Source of the DNA: Candidatus Sulfotelmatobacter sp.
GTDB lineage: Bacteria > Vulcanimicrobiota > Vulcanimicrobiia > Vulcanimicrobiales > Vulcanimicrobiaceae
Reading direction: 5' to 3'
DNA length: 64,000 nucleotides
Assembly: GCA_035504415.1 (NCBI GenBank)
Contig: DATJRY010000017.1
Coordinates: forward strand, 310,001 to 374,000
Shown: positions 47,401 through 56,627 of the stretch, piece by piece
Layout of the letters: each line of letters opens with the position of its first letter
How positions within the stretch are numbered: position 1 is the stretch's first letter
The notes under the pieces: generated by a model
The model's database searches: none
Told to the model about the DNA's origin: nothing
What the model saw: only the letters and a program-made list of their open reading frames with translations
Position numbers and translations under genes: made by a program

Positions 47401-47589
47401 GGCTTCTGCGCGACGCGGGCGGGGATCGTCCACGCGCCGCGGCAAGCCGACCAGAGCGAAGACCTCACCTATCGGCGGCTGGCACAGCGGCTGTGCGAGA
47501 CGCTTGGTGAGGACGGCTACCGGTTCGAGCTCGCGATCGGCGGTCAGTACGGCGAGGACGAGGCCATCGCCGAGGGGTTGGCCGGCTAG
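44497..47589 (+). CDS. GAF-GGDEF-STAND ATPase-TPR regulator
   Basis: The 1030-residue product starts at GTG 44497 or ATG 44503. Residues 30-130 look like a GAF sensor (ALVVPIRFAMQTLGTLRFEG). Residues 140-305 form a GGDEF domain with DALTGLANRRRFDEAL, IADLDHFKAYNDTYGH and an intact active site RYGGEEF (223-227); RPAD at 214-217 matches the RxxD inhibitory site for c-di-GMP. From 330 follows an AfsR/LuxR-type ATPase: P-loop VVGAGGTGKT (357-365), ALLVLDNCEHL, LATSREPLGI, RLDGIALAIELAASQVGVLG. The rest is TPR-like (LGDPYQLAVSLRTRG, SNLALYAAAQGDWEL). No DNA-binding domain is visible. It probably makes c-di-GMP and/or senses via STAND oligomerisation. Confidence 0.92.
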   Translation: MRMGPATESGPDGSHSESSRRAYLTRTVAHVLAADVPLDELWSRCAVPLALLADARRVVVILSDGDDERVVHDSTPDEPADPGALVVPIRFAMQTLGTLRFEGVRDPANPVLVSLLDSCALFVGARLHHEGTLRNTRRYAELAFTDALTGLANRRRFDEALALEWTRALRERSPLTVLIADLDHFKAYNDTYGHAAGDLCLRQVGGRLGACVQRPADLAARYGGEEFVALLPDTDLKGGIALGERLRTELASLTLVHAGSSLGRVSASIGVASIVPDSSIGAEQLLRRADEALYRAKRGGRDRVVAGTYVSDAAGARRERTAVPNNLPIELTRMIGRRSEIAAVRTLVEDRRLVTVVGAGGTGKTRVALHAATELAERFTDGAWFVDLAPLADPALVGTTIGEVFGIPLAPDPSAIPTLVEALAGRRALLVLDNCEHLIGAAADAAAALLRGRPEIAILATSREPLGIAGETLYRLPPLDAHDAAELFVDRARAATPSFTLSAGDDALVEDICRRLDGIALAIELAASQVGVLGLAAMAERLRARFRFLTGGDRSALPRHQTVRALFDWSYDLLAPAEAAVLRRLSVFAGGFDLEAACAVCEDDVADTLTALVRKSLVEDIGLAQRRYRLLESTREYAREQLLASGERDQTARRHANAVLDVARAGAAIYRTTPADAWIAARRPDLDNYREALEWSLGEGNEPVLGAQIATALRSFFDDVAPAEGAQWYERALVALGEGEPALQAQLLMALHSGRRDRPATTIRASLERAVAICRELGDDALLAEATRMLAQIIGWYFRAERELADAYAQESIALARKLGDPYQLAVSLRTRGLTIDIADFPAKRAALEEAIVLLERLGNMRMVGSALTWLSEMEFSAGDEARALTLGREALRAAEQTGSTALDMNASSNLALYAAAQGDWELARRMAERALQRAREARDPEHLTWSVQALAIIAAGRYDPGRAARLLGFCATRAGIVHAPRQADQSEDLTYRRLAQRLCETLGEDGYRFELAIGGQYGEDEAIAEGLAG

Positions 47590-47607
47590 GGGAGCCGGCG
47601 GTGGGCG

Positions 47608-47703
47608 CTAGACGTCCTGGTCCGGCGCTTCGCGGTGGAAGAAGTCCCACGCGAAGCCGGCGACGACGCCCGCGGCGCCGATTCCGATTGCGATTTCGAG
47701 CAT
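47608..47703 (-). CDS. Possible 31-residue single-span membrane peptide
   Basis: ATG 47703 is preceded by AGGG at a good distance and encodes MLEIAIGIGAAGVVAGFAWD followed by FFHREAPDQDV. One hydrophobic helix with Gly residues and a charged end fits known small membrane proteins. It lies between the regulator gene (ends 47589) and the IF-1 paralogue. Too short for confident calling; conservation would decide. Confidence 0.4.
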   Translation of the reverse strand: MLEIAIGIGAAGVVAGFAWDFFHREAPDQDV

Positions 47704-47849
47704 GACGCACCCTACAACCGGCGTACCGGAGGGGGAGTTCACTACCACGCGGCCGTGCCCGGGCTGAATCCGAGCACCGCGCCGAGCGGCGAATCCGAGT
47801 CGGACGCCGAAGGTGTCTCTTGCCTGCAGAGCAGCTACCGCTAGTAACG

Positions 47850-47863
47850 AAGGAGCTCCCATT
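47850..47863 (+). promoter_or_regulatory. Shine-Dalgarno AAGGAG with an ATT start codon
   Basis: AAGGAG (47850-47855) lies 5 bases before the in-frame codon ATT (47861). There is no ATG in the frame before the conserved IF-1 core. AUU is the start codon of infC (IF3) in E. coli, where it permits autoregulation. Confidence 0.6.
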
Positions 47864-48160
47864 CCCCCTCCGCGCAGAAAGGGAGGCGGCGGCAAACGCC
47901 GGCGCCGCGCCCCGCTCGAACAATCCGCCCCGAAAGAAGACACGCTGAGCCTGGTCGGCCGCGTGATCGAAACGTTCCCCAGCTCGACGTTCAAGGTCGA
48001 GCTCGAAAACGGTCACACGATCCTCGCCAGCCTGGCCGGCCGGCTCCGCCGCTTTCGCATCCGCATCACCCCGGGTGACGACGTCGACGTCGAGCTCTCG
48101 CCGTACGATCTGACGCGCGGCCGCATCACATATCGCCGACAGGGGCGTAACGCGACGTAG
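47861..48160 (+). CDS. Translation initiation factor IF-1 paralogue with basic N-terminal extension
   Basis: The 99-residue product uses the proposed ATT start at 47861; an alternative GTG at 47813 (16 residues longer) has its ribosome site directly abutting the codon and is less good. Residues 28-95 are the OB-fold S1 domain of IF-1: [20 protein letters not shown], then [20 protein letters not shown] and [16 protein letters not shown] aligns with the N-terminus of standard IF-1. The preceding 25 residues are Pro/Arg/Lys/Gly-rich ([17 protein letters not shown]) and atypical. It is not in a ribosomal protein operon, so it is probably a second infA copy. It could tune initiation on rare starts or in stress. 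Confidence 0.87.
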   Translation: MPPPRRKGGGGKRRRRAPLEQSAPKEDTLSLVGRVIETFPSSTFKVELENGHTILASLAGRLRRFRIRITPGDDVDVELSPYDLTRGRITYRRQGRNAT

Positions 48161-48206
48161 CGCGGCGGGCGAACGTCTAGGGCGCGACGAACGTTTGCAC
48201 TCCAAG

Positions 48207-48713
48207 ATGCGAGCGTCGCGCGCCTTGGCGCTGATCGCCCTGTTCTTCGTTGCCGTGGCGGCGGCGTGGTGGGCGACCCACCGTACGACCACGCCGGGTG
48301 TCGGCGACGCGGTGACGGTGTATTACGCGAAAACGGACGGCACGACGCTCGTGCCGTGGCGCGTCTCGCTCGGCTCGGCCCGCGACCGGTCGAGCGTCGC
48401 CTTCTACGCCGCCACCCAGTGCCTCGCCGGTCCGCCGCCGAGCGTGGAAGCCGTGCGCTTCCCGGCCGGCACGCGCGTGCGCAGCCTCGACCTCGACGGG
48501 ACGACGGCCGACGTCGACCTCTCGCGCGAAGTCGACAGCTCCGCCGAGGGCGGCTTCGTCGAGGCGGCGGAGTTCAAAGCACTCGTCTGGACCCTCACGC
48601 AGCCCGGGCTCGGCATCGACGCCGTGCGCGTGCGCGTCGAGGGTTCCCGCATCGCGACGCTTCCCGGAGGGCACCTCGAGCTCGATGAACCACTCTCGCG
48701 CTCGTCTTTCTGA
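48207..48713 (+). CDS. GerMN-domain membrane-anchored protein
   Basis: Start ATG 48207; residues 1-25 include a membrane anchor (ALALIALFFVAVAAAWWA). The GerMN domain follows (DAVTVYYAKTDGTTLVPWRV, VRFPAGTRVRSLDLDGTTAD, EFKALVWTLTQPGL), a beta-rich fold found in sporulation/germination lipoproteins but also in non-sporulators near peptidoglycan amidases. The stop lies 29 bases inside the following amidase gene (out-of-frame overlap), so the two are coupled and the pair is likely envelope-associated. Confidence 0.87.
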   Translation: MRASRALALIALFFVAVAAAWWATHRTTTPGVGDAVTVYYAKTDGTTLVPWRVSLGSARDRSSVAFYAATQCLAGPPPSVEAVRFPAGTRVRSLDLDGTTADVDLSREVDSSAEGGFVEAAEFKALVWTLTQPGLGIDAVRVRVEGSRIATLPGGHLELDEPLSRSSF

Positions 48714-50727
48714 TCGCGTTCTCGCCGCGCTGGCGTGCGCGGTGCTCGCGTTCTCGATCGCGCCGCCGGCGCGCGCGCAGCAGACGCAACCACTCTGGTT
48801 CCAAGGGACCCAGCTGATCCTCGCGCGGGCGATTCCGCTCGACGACGACCTCGCGGTCCCTACCCGCGACCCGGGGATGCAACGCTTCCTCCAACGGCTC
48901 GGCGCGACGGTCTCGTACGACCCGCAACAGAAGTACGTCGTCGTCACCGCTCAGGACCGGCGCACGATCGTGTTCACGGTCGGCGACGCCGCCTACACGG
49001 TCGGCGGCGTGCGGGCGCGCGCACCGTTCGCGCCGCACGCCGACGGCGACGACGTCGATCTGCCGTTCTTCACGCTGGCGCGCGCGCTGTACGTCGACCC
49101 CGTGCCCGGCGAGGGTGAGACCGTCTTGCAGCCGCGCATCGGCGCGCTCGAGGTGCGCACCGACGGCGGCCGCACGACGGTGACCGTGCGCGCGGCGATG
49201 CCGCTGGTCACCAGCAGTCAGAGCGACACGCCCGAGCAGCTGCAGCTGGCGTTCGTCGGCCAGGGCAGCGCGGTCGGGCCGCTGCAGAGCGCGCTCGGCC
49301 CCGCCGTCCGCGCCGTCGACGTCGGCGTCGGCGGCTCGGCCCGCGTGCCGACCACGACGCTGACGATCGTCGGCGCGCCGGGTTCGACGCACCGCATCCT
49401 GCAAGGCTCGACGCCGGCGACGCTGACCGTCGTGTTCGACGCCGCCGGCGGCGCGGGCGGCGTGTTCTCACGCACGCCGCCGACGCCGCCGCCGCTGGGC
49501 ACCGAACCCGCCACCGAACCCGGTACGGACCAGACGCCCTCGTCGAGCTATCCGCAGACGCCGCCGACGGCGGCGCCGCCCCTGGTCGCCGGCCGTGCGA
49601 CGGTCACCGACCTGCAGATCACGCCCGGTGCCGACGATGCGCTCACGGTGCAGGTCGCGCTCAGCGGCGCGGTCTCGTACACCTGGCACCGCTTGGCCGA
49701 CCATCGCTGGTACGTCGACCTCGCCAACACGACGCTGACCGGACCGGGACGCAACGAGCAGCCGTCCTTCGGTGCGGTGCAGTCGGTGCGGGTCGCGCAG
49801 ATCGGCAGCGACGATGCGCCCGCGGTGCGCATCGCCTTCTCGCTCAGCGGCGACCAGCAGATCGATCTCGCCCCGGTCGCCACCGGCCTCGCCATCACGG
49901 TCGAGACGGCCACCACGACCGACGTGGCGCGCAGCGGCGGCGGTCGCACCGGCGGCGCGCCGCTGGTCGCCAGCGCCGTGCCGACCGGTTCGCCGCCCAG
50001 CGAGATGATGAACCCCGACGGCACCTGGAAGTACGGCGCGGCGGCGTCGCCGACACCGGCGCCGGCGCCGGTGGCCCCGTACGCGCCGGTGGTCTTCGGC
50101 AACGGCTCGCGCATCATCGTCATTGATCCCGGGCACGGCGGCGAGGACCACGGCACCGAGCACAACGGCCTGACCGAGAAAACCCTGACCCTCGAGATCG
50201 CCGACCGGCTCAAGACGCTGCTGATCGCGCAGGGCTGGACCGTGCGCATGACGCGCGACACCGACATCGACCCGGTCAGCCAGGCGAACTTGGTCAAGAT
50301 GCGCGCCGACGGCCTGCCCAACCCGACCGATCGCGCCTACCTGCAGACCCGCTGCGACGTCGCCAACGACGTGAACGCGCGCTTGTTCATCAGCATCCAC
50401 GTCAACAGCGCGCCGATCGTCAGCGCGCGCGGCACGACCTTCTTCTGGTACAAGCCGCAGGATCTGCCCTTCGCCCAGGCGCTCGAGAAGAGCGTCATCG
50501 CCGCCGCCGGCACGCCCGACGACGGCACCCGACACGCGAACTTCTACGTGATCAGACATACGACGATGCCCGCCGTGCTGATCGAGACGGCCTTCATCAC
50601 CAACCCCGAGGACGTCGCGCTGTTGCGCGAGTCGTCGTTCTTGCAGCACGTCGCGCAAGGGATCGCCAGCGGCGTGCGCAGCTTCGCCGGCTCGCAGCAG
50701 CAGAGCTCGCTGAGCGCGCCGCAGTGA
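48685..50727 (+). CDS. N-acetylmuramoyl-L-alanine amidase (AmiC-like) with N-terminal AMIN-type domains
   Basis: The 680-residue product starts at ATG 48685, with signal peptide ending near PPARAQQT. The N-terminal half contains two AMIN-like beta domains (TDLQITPGADDALTVQVALS among others), joined by Pro/Thr linkers. The C-terminal amidase_3 domain has zinc ligands and catalytic residues: VIDPGHGGEDHG, ADRLKTLLIAQGW, LFISIHVNSAP, MPAVLIETAFITNPED. It cleaves the amide between MurNAc and the stem peptide during daughter-cell separation. The copper amine oxidase-like N-domain (QQTQPLWFQG start) adds wall affinity. It overlaps murI by GTGA. Confidence 0.94.
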   Translation: MNHSRARLSDRVLAALACAVLAFSIAPPARAQQTQPLWFQGTQLILARAIPLDDDLAVPTRDPGMQRFLQRLGATVSYDPQQKYVVVTAQDRRTIVFTVGDAAYTVGGVRARAPFAPHADGDDVDLPFFTLARALYVDPVPGEGETVLQPRIGALEVRTDGGRTTVTVRAAMPLVTSSQSDTPEQLQLAFVGQGSAVGPLQSALGPAVRAVDVGVGGSARVPTTTLTIVGAPGSTHRILQGSTPATLTVVFDAAGGAGGVFSRTPPTPPPLGTEPATEPGTDQTPSSSYPQTPPTAAPPLVAGRATVTDLQITPGADDALTVQVALSGAVSYTWHRLADHRWYVDLANTTLTGPGRNEQPSFGAVQSVRVAQIGSDDAPAVRIAFSLSGDQQIDLAPVATGLAITVETATTTDVARSGGGRTGGAPLVASAVPTGSPPSEMMNPDGTWKYGAAASPTPAPAPVAPYAPVVFGNGSRIIVIDPGHGGEDHGTEHNGLTEKTLTLEIADRLKTLLIAQGWTVRMTRDTDIDPVSQANLVKMRADGLPNPTDRAYLQTRCDVANDVNARLFISIHVNSAPIVSARGTTFFWYKPQDLPFAQALEKSVIAAAGTPDDGTRHANFYVIRHTTMPAVLIETAFITNPEDVALLRESSFLQHVAQGIASGVRSFAGSQQQSSLSAPQ

Positions 50728-51497
50728 TCGGTCTCTACGACTCGGGGCTGGGCGGCTTGACCGTCCTGCGCGCGCTACGCGGTGCCGGCGTCGACCAGGA
50801 CGTCGTCTACTTCGCCGACCAGGCCCACGTCCCGTACGGCGACCGCACCGACGCGCAGATCCTCGGGTACCTGAGCGAGAACCTCGCGCTGTTGGCCGAG
50901 CTGGACGTGGCGGCGGTGGTGACGGCCTGCAACACCAGCTGCGCGATCGCGCAGCGCGCCGGCTGGCCGGCGACGGCGTTCCCGGTGCTCGACATCGTGG
51001 CGACCGCCGGCGCCTCGTTCGCGGGCTCGCCGCTGCGCAAGATCGGCGTCGTCGCGACCGCCGCCACCGTGCGCAGCGGCGCCTACGGCCGCGCGATCCG
51101 CGCCGCCGCTCCGCACGCCGAGGTCGTCGAGCTGGCCGCGCCGCCGCTGGTACCGCTGGTCGAACGTGGTGCCGCGGACAGCGATGCGGCGCGCGACGCC
51201 GTCGCGGCCGTCGTCGCCGCGCTGCCGGACGACCTCGACGCGCTCGTCTACGGCTGCACGCACTACCCGCTGCTCGACGCCTGGTTCGCGGGCGCGCTCG
51301 GCCCGAACGTCGCCCGCATCGACCCCGCGCACGCGCAAGCCGCTGCGACGAACGCGCTCGTCGCGCGGCTGGGTCTGCCGGCGGGCAACGGAACGACGAC
51401 CTACTACACCAACGGCGATCCGGTCGCGTTCGAAGCATCGGTGCGCCGCTGGACCGGCGATCTGACCGGACGCGTGGCAGGCCTGGTCGCTCGTTAG
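50724..51497 (+). CDS. murI: Glutamate racemase
   Basis: The 257-residue product starts at GTG 50724, within the amidase stop. It opens with IGLYDSGLGGLTVLRAL; the two catalytic Cys are in VTACNTSCAIAQ and LVYGCTHYPLL; VPYGDRTDAQI is the conserved N-domain loop. It interconverts L- and D-glutamate for peptidoglycan. Position after an amidase supports a wall gene cluster. Confidence 0.96.
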   Translation: MIGLYDSGLGGLTVLRALRGAGVDQDVVYFADQAHVPYGDRTDAQILGYLSENLALLAELDVAAVVTACNTSCAIAQRAGWPATAFPVLDIVATAGASFAGSPLRKIGVVATAATVRSGAYGRAIRAAAPHAEVVELAAPPLVPLVERGAADSDAARDAVAAVVAALPDDLDALVYGCTHYPLLDAWFAGALGPNVARIDPAHAQAAATNALVARLGLPAGNGTTTYYTNGDPVAFEASVRRWTGDLTGRVAGLVAR

Positions 51498-51535
51498 CGC
51501 GCATCCGCGCGAAACGTGCCGGTGTCGAACCGGGC

Positions 51536-52533
<998 letters not shown>

Positions 52534-52537
<4 letters not shown>

Positions 52538-53130
52538 ACGACGTGAAAGATTCGAAAGAACAGCAGGGTCGTCACCAGCGCTAGGAGCGTTCCGGCGACG
52601 ACTTGCAGGACGGTGTGGGCGCGCAGGTAGACGCGCGCCCAGCCGACCAGCGGGATCAGGACGTAGAACGGCACGGGGCGCTCGCCGAAGAGCACGGTGA
52701 GCGCGACCAGCGGCGCGGTGATGCCGAGCGCGTGCGTCGAGATCTTCCAGTAGCGCGTGATCCACTGCACGACCAGCGCGCTGGCGGCGTAGCCGGCCAT
52801 CGAGGCGGTCATGATCGCCGGCGCGTGGATCGCCCACAGATCGAGCGCACCCAGCGCGTAGAAGATGACGAACGCGATGAAGACCCGCTCGCGCTCGGAA
52901 CGGATCGACATGTCCAGGTCCGAGATCCGGTCGGTCGCGTACAGGTAGAAGATGAACAGCATCGGCGCGATCGAGGTGAAGAACGCGCTGTTGAAGAGCA
53001 GGACCAGGAAGTCGTGTGTCCCGGTGGACCGGGCCCCGGCCAGAATGACGAACAGTGCGAGCGAGGTCAGGAAGGGGTTGCAGACCGTCGAGAGGATCCG
53101 CGCCACGTCGGTCCATGCTCGCTTGCGCAC
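52534..53130 (-). CDS. PAP2-like membrane phosphatase family protein
   Basis: I take GTG 53130 (a GTG at 53106 is the other choice); either gives about 190-198 residues with five or six membrane helices. Motifs of the PAP2 superfamily are visible: KISTHALGITAP (Ser-x-His loop) and the last conserved stretch ARVYLRAHTVLQVVAGTLLA, the R-x-x-x-H-x-x-x-D/Q helix. The family includes lipid phosphatases and undecaprenyl-pyrophosphatases; the Gln instead of Asp in the third motif makes catalysis uncertain. It diverges from dxs over 75 bp. Confidence 0.78.
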
Positions 53131-53205
53131 GCGCAGCGACGCCGGCTGCGGGGGGAGGGCCTGCACGGGGACGGGCCTTCGGCCCTTGCCGTCGAACACC
53201 CCCGG

Positions 53206-55089
53206 ATGATCCTCGAGCGCATCGCCTCGCCGGCCGACGTCAAGCGGCTGACGCGCCCTGAGCTGGACCAGCTCGCGCGCGAGATTCGGGAGACGCTGAT
53301 CCGGGTCTGCGCGGCCAACGGGGGCCACTTGGCCCCGAACCTCGGGGTCGTCGAGCTGACCATCGCGCTGCACCGCATCCTCGACCTGCCGCGCGACGTC
53401 GTCGTCTGGGACGTCAGCCATCAGAGCTACGTCCACAAGCTGCTGACCGGCCGTGCGTCGCGTTTCGACACGCTGCGCCAGGGCGGCGGCATCAGCGGTT
53501 TCACCATGCGCAGCGAGTCCGAGTACGACCACTTCGGCGCCGGCCACGCCTCGACCGCGATCTCGGCGGCGCTCGGCATGGCGACCGCGCGCGATCTGGC
53601 CGGCGGCCGCGAGACCGTCGTCGCCGTCATCGGCGACGGCGCGATGACCGGCGGACTGGCCTACGAGGCCATCAACAACGCCGGGCTGCTGAAGAGCAAC
53701 TTCATCGTCGTGCTCAACGACAACGAGATGTCGATCGCCCCCAACGTCGGCTCGATCGCCTCGTACCTGGGCGTGCTGCGCTCCAAGCCGCTCTTCACGC
53801 GCGGCCGCGAGTTCGTCAAGGGCGTGCTCGACCACGTCCCCCTCGGCGAGACCGCGCGCAAGGCGCTCTCGACCGCCGAGATGGCCGGGATGCGCTTCGT
53901 CTCCGCGGAGCACAAGGCGCCGGTCATCTTCGAGGAGATGGGCTTCCGGTACATCGGCCCGATCGACGGTCACGACGTCGACACGCTGCTCGACGTGCTC
54001 TCCAACGCGCGGCGCATCCCGGGTCCGGTGCTGCTGCACGTCAAGACCGTCAAGGGCAAGGGCTTCGGCATCGCCGAGGACGACAGCCGCACGTTCCACG
54101 GCGTCGGGCCCGGCGTCTACCATCCCGACGAAGGAAAGCTGGAGAAGAAGAGCGCCCGGCCGACGTTCGCGCAGGCCTTCGCCGACGCGCTGATCGCCGC
54201 GGCCGAGCGCGATCAGCGGGTGGTCGGCATCACCGCGGCGATGCCGGACGGCACGGGCCTGGCGAAGTTCGCCAAGCGGTTCCCCGACCGGTACTTCGAC
54301 GTCGGGATCGCCGAGGCGCACGCCGTCTGCTTCGCCGCCGGCGCCTCGACCCGCGGGCTACGACCGGTCGCCGCGATCTACTCGACGTTCTTGCAGCGCG
54401 CCTACGACCAAGTCGTGCACGACGTCGCGATCCAAGGGCTGCCGGTCGTCTTCGCGATGGACCGCGCCGGCTTCGTCGGCGACGACGGCCCGACGCACAT
54501 GGGCCTCTACGACGTCGCCTATCTGCGCACGCTGCCGGGCATCACGATCATGGCGCCGCGCAACGAGGCCGAGGTCGCGCCGATGCTCGACCTCGCGCTG
54601 ACGCTCGACGGACCGGCCGCGCTGCGCTATCCGCGCGGCACCACCAGCGGGAAGCACGACGAGCCGCTCGCACCGCTGGTGCTCGGGCGCGCCGAGGTGC
54701 TGCGCGCCGGCAGCGAGGTCGCCATCCTCGCGCTCGGCAACACGGTCGACGTCGCGCTCGACGCGTACGCGCTGCTCGAGGCGGACGGCGTCGAGCCGAC
54801 CGTCGTGAACGCGCGCTTCGTCGCGCCGCTCGACGAGACGCTGCTGCTGGAGCTGGCCGAGACGCACTCGCGCTTCATCACGCTCGAGGAGCACAGCCTC
54901 GCGGGCGGTTTCGGCTCGGCGGTGACGGAGTTCCTCAACGACCGCGGGATCGCGGTCGGCGTCGAGCGGATCGGCGTTCCGAACGTGCTCATCCAGCACA
55001 ACAAGGTCGAGCTGCAGCGCGCCGCCGTCGGCCTCTCCGCCGAGAACGTCGCCGCGCGCGTGCGGGCCCTCGCTCCGAGTCGAACCTGA
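53206..55089 (+). CDS. dxs: 1-deoxy-D-xylulose-5-phosphate synthase
   Basis: The 627-residue product starts at ATG 53206. It condenses pyruvate and glyceraldehyde-3-phosphate, the first step of the MEP isoprenoid pathway. The TPP motif is [20 protein letters not shown] with [17 protein letters not shown]; the transketolase pyrimidine domain has [18 protein letters not shown] and [19 protein letters not shown], and the C-domain ends with [17 protein letters not shown] large hairpin terminator follows at 55108-55136. The MEP pathway fits bacterial carotenoid/quinone synthesis; the PAP2 neighbour may handle polyprenyl phosphates (inference). Confidence 0.97.
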   Translation: MILERIASPADVKRLTRPELDQLAREIRETLIRVCAANGGHLAPNLGVVELTIALHRILDLPRDVVVWDVSHQSYVHKLLTGRASRFDTLRQGGGISGFTMRSESEYDHFGAGHASTAISAALGMATARDLAGGRETVVAVIGDGAMTGGLAYEAINNAGLLKSNFIVVLNDNEMSIAPNVGSIASYLGVLRSKPLFTRGREFVKGVLDHVPLGETARKALSTAEMAGMRFVSAEHKAPVIFEEMGFRYIGPIDGHDVDTLLDVLSNARRIPGPVLLHVKTVKGKGFGIAEDDSRTFHGVGPGVYHPDEGKLEKKSARPTFAQAFADALIAAAERDQRVVGITAAMPDGTGLAKFAKRFPDRYFDVGIAEAHAVCFAAGASTRGLRPVAAIYSTFLQRAYDQVVHDVAIQGLPVVFAMDRAGFVGDDGPTHMGLYDVAYLRTLPGITIMAPRNEAEVAPMLDLALTLDGPAALRYPRGTTSGKHDEPLAPLVLGRAEVLRAGSEVAILALGNTVDVALDAYALLEADGVEPTVVNARFVAPLDETLLLELAETHSRFITLEEHSLAGGFGSAVTEFLNDRGIAVGVERIGVPNVLIQHNKVELQRAAVGLSAENVAARVRALAPSRT

Positions 55090-55107
55090 GCCGAACGCGA
55101 GGCGAAC

Positions 55108-55136
55108 GGGCGAGCCGCCTTGGCGGCCCGCCCTTT
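55108..55136 (+). terminator. Terminator after dxs
   Basis: GGGCG plus GCCGCC pair with GGCGGC plus CGCCC (one A-C mismatch) across a TT loop, followed by TTT. Strong GC hairpin 18 bp after the dxs stop. Confidence 0.7.
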
Positions 55137-55145
55137 CGGGCAAGA

Positions 55146-55174
55146 GGGGTTTAGCCGGGCCGAGGCCAAACCCC
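55146..55174 (+). other. Hairpin in the secG leader
   Basis: GGGGTTT (55146-55152) pairs with AAACCCC (55168-55174), leaving a 15-base loop. It lies 31 bp before the secG start and could be a leader structure or a second terminator part. Role unknown. Confidence 0.4.
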
Positions 55175-55205
55175 GGCGGTTCTTCTCACCCAGGAGTCCC
55201 CTATC

Positions 55206-55619
55206 GTGCTGCCCGCCCTGCTCGCCGCCGCGACGACCGCGCTCACGCCGGCCACCACCGCTGCCGGTCACGCCGTCGCCCACGCCGCCAAGACGGCTGG
55301 AGGCGCCGCCGCCAAGACCGTTCCGCTCACGCTGCCGCCGGGCCTCACGTTCGATACGACGCCGCACTCGCCGATCGCGACGCACGCGCCCTGGCTGACG
55401 CACGGTTTGGCCGGGCTCTTCATCATCCTGGGGGTGCTGCTGGTGACGCTGCTCGCGCTCCAGACCACCAAGCAAGAAGGGCTCAGCGGTACGCTGGGCG
55501 GCCGCGTCGAGTCCTCGACGCGGCGGCTGGGTCTGGATCAGCAGATCGCGCGCGTCACGCAGTTCGTCGCCGTCTCGTTCGTCGTCGTGGCCACGATCGT
55601 TTCACTGACCGGGATCTAG
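55206..55619 (+). CDS. secG: SecG preprotein translocase subunit with long N-terminal extension
   Basis: The 137-residue product starts at GTG 55206 (AGGAG at 55191 is a little far). Residues 65-137 are a full Sec[21 protein letters not shown], then [20 protein letters not shown] and [20 protein letters not shown], two helices with the conserved Gly-rich loop. The first 64 residues are Ala/Thr/Pro-rich, and standard SecG (70-80 residues) begins at the first helix; the addition has a signal-like start ([12 protein letters not shown]). It is followed 3 bases later by oppD. SecG supports SecYEG-driven export. Confidence 0.88.
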   Translation: MLPALLAAATTALTPATTAAGHAVAHAAKTAGGAAAKTVPLTLPPGLTFDTTPHSPIATHAPWLTHGLAGLFIILGVLLVTLLALQTTKQEGLSGTLGGRVESSTRRLGLDQQIARVTQFVAVSFVVVATIVSLTGI

Positions 55620-55622
55620 CTC

Positions 55623-56627
55623 TTGGCGCTGCTCGAGGTCCACGACCTCAAGACGATCTTCAAGACGGACGACGGCGACGTCGCCGCCGTCAACGGGCTC
55701 TCGTTCTCGGTCGAGCCCGGCTCGACGCTCGGGATCGTCGGCGAGTCCGGCTCGGGCAAATCGGTCACCTCGCTCTCGATCATGCGCCTGTTGGCGTCCA
55801 ACGGCCGGGTCGAGCACGGTCGCGTGCTCTTCAAGGGCGAGGACCTGTTGAAGAAGAGCGAGGCCGAGATGCGACGCATCCGCGGCCGCGACATCGCGAT
55901 GATCTTCCAGGACCCGATGACCTCGCTCAACCCGGTCCTGACGGTCGGCGAGCAGATCGCCGAAGCGACGCGGCTGCATTTGGGCCTTTCGAAGAAAGAC
56001 GCCGTCGACAAGGCGATCGACATGCTGCGGCTGGTGCGCATCCCGGCCGCCGAGAAGCGCGTGCGCGACTACCCGCACCAGTTCTCGGGCGGGATGCGGC
56101 AGCGCGTCATGATCGCGATGGCGCTCTCGTGCGACCCGGCGGTCCTGATCGCCGACGAGCCGACGACCGCGCTCGACGTGACCATTCAAGCCCAGATCAT
56201 CGAGCTGATGAACGAGATGCAGGAGCGGTTGGGCTCGGCCATCATCCTGATCACCCACGACCTGGGCGTCGTCGCCGAGACCTGCGAGAACGTGCTGGTC
56301 ATGTACGGCGGCAACATGGTCGAGTACGGCAGCGCCCAGCAGATCTTCGATGCGCCCAAGATGCCCTACACGGTCGGCCTGCTGGAGTCGCTGCCGCGCT
56401 TGGATCAGGCCGGCGACCGGCTCGTTCCGATCGAAGGCCAGCCGCCGAACCTGCTGCGCATGCCGCCGGGCTGCGCGTTCGCGCCGCGCTGTCCGCAGCG
56501 GATGCCGATCTGCGACGAGCCGGTGCCGTTGTTCGACTTCGGCGCCGGGCACGTCGCGCGGTGCTTCCTGTACGATCCGCGCGCCGAGGGACAACCGAAG
56601 ATCGCCCAGCCCGGGATCGTGCCGTGA
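55623..56627 (+). CDS. oppD: Oligopeptide/dipeptide ABC transporter ATPase, OppD/DppD type
   Basis: The 334-residue product starts at TTG 55623, 3 bases after secG. Walker [14 protein letters not shown]-loop [13 protein letters not shown], signature [15 protein letters not shown], Walker [13 protein letters not shown] and the H-loop [10 protein letters not shown] are complete. The C-terminal oligo_HPY domain with four Cys ([14 protein letters not shown], then ARC) binds an iron-sulfur cluster in OppD/DppD proteins. Together with OppF it powers peptide import, but no permease genes are adjacent. Confidence 0.95.
   Translation: MALLEVHDLKTIFKTDDGDVAAVNGLSFSVEPGSTLGIVGESGSGKSVTSLSIMRLLASNGRVEHGRVLFKGEDLLKKSEAEMRRIRGRDIAMIFQDPMTSLNPVLTVGEQIAEATRLHLGLSKKDAVDKAIDMLRLVRIPAAEKRVRDYPHQFSGGMRQRVMIAMALSCDPAVLIADEPTTALDVTIQAQIIELMNEMQERLGSAIILITHDLGVVAETCENVLVMYGGNMVEYGSAQQIFDAPKMPYTVGLLESLPRLDQAGDRLVPIEGQPPNLLRMPPGCAFAPRCPQRMPICDEPVPLFDFGAGHVARCFLYDPRAEGQPKIAQPGIVP

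Noticed and set aside
47635-47844. 69-residue plus-strand open frame before the IF-1 paralogue
   Set aside because: It has no ribosome site and no domain; it overlaps the small antisense peptide and is best seen as intergenic.
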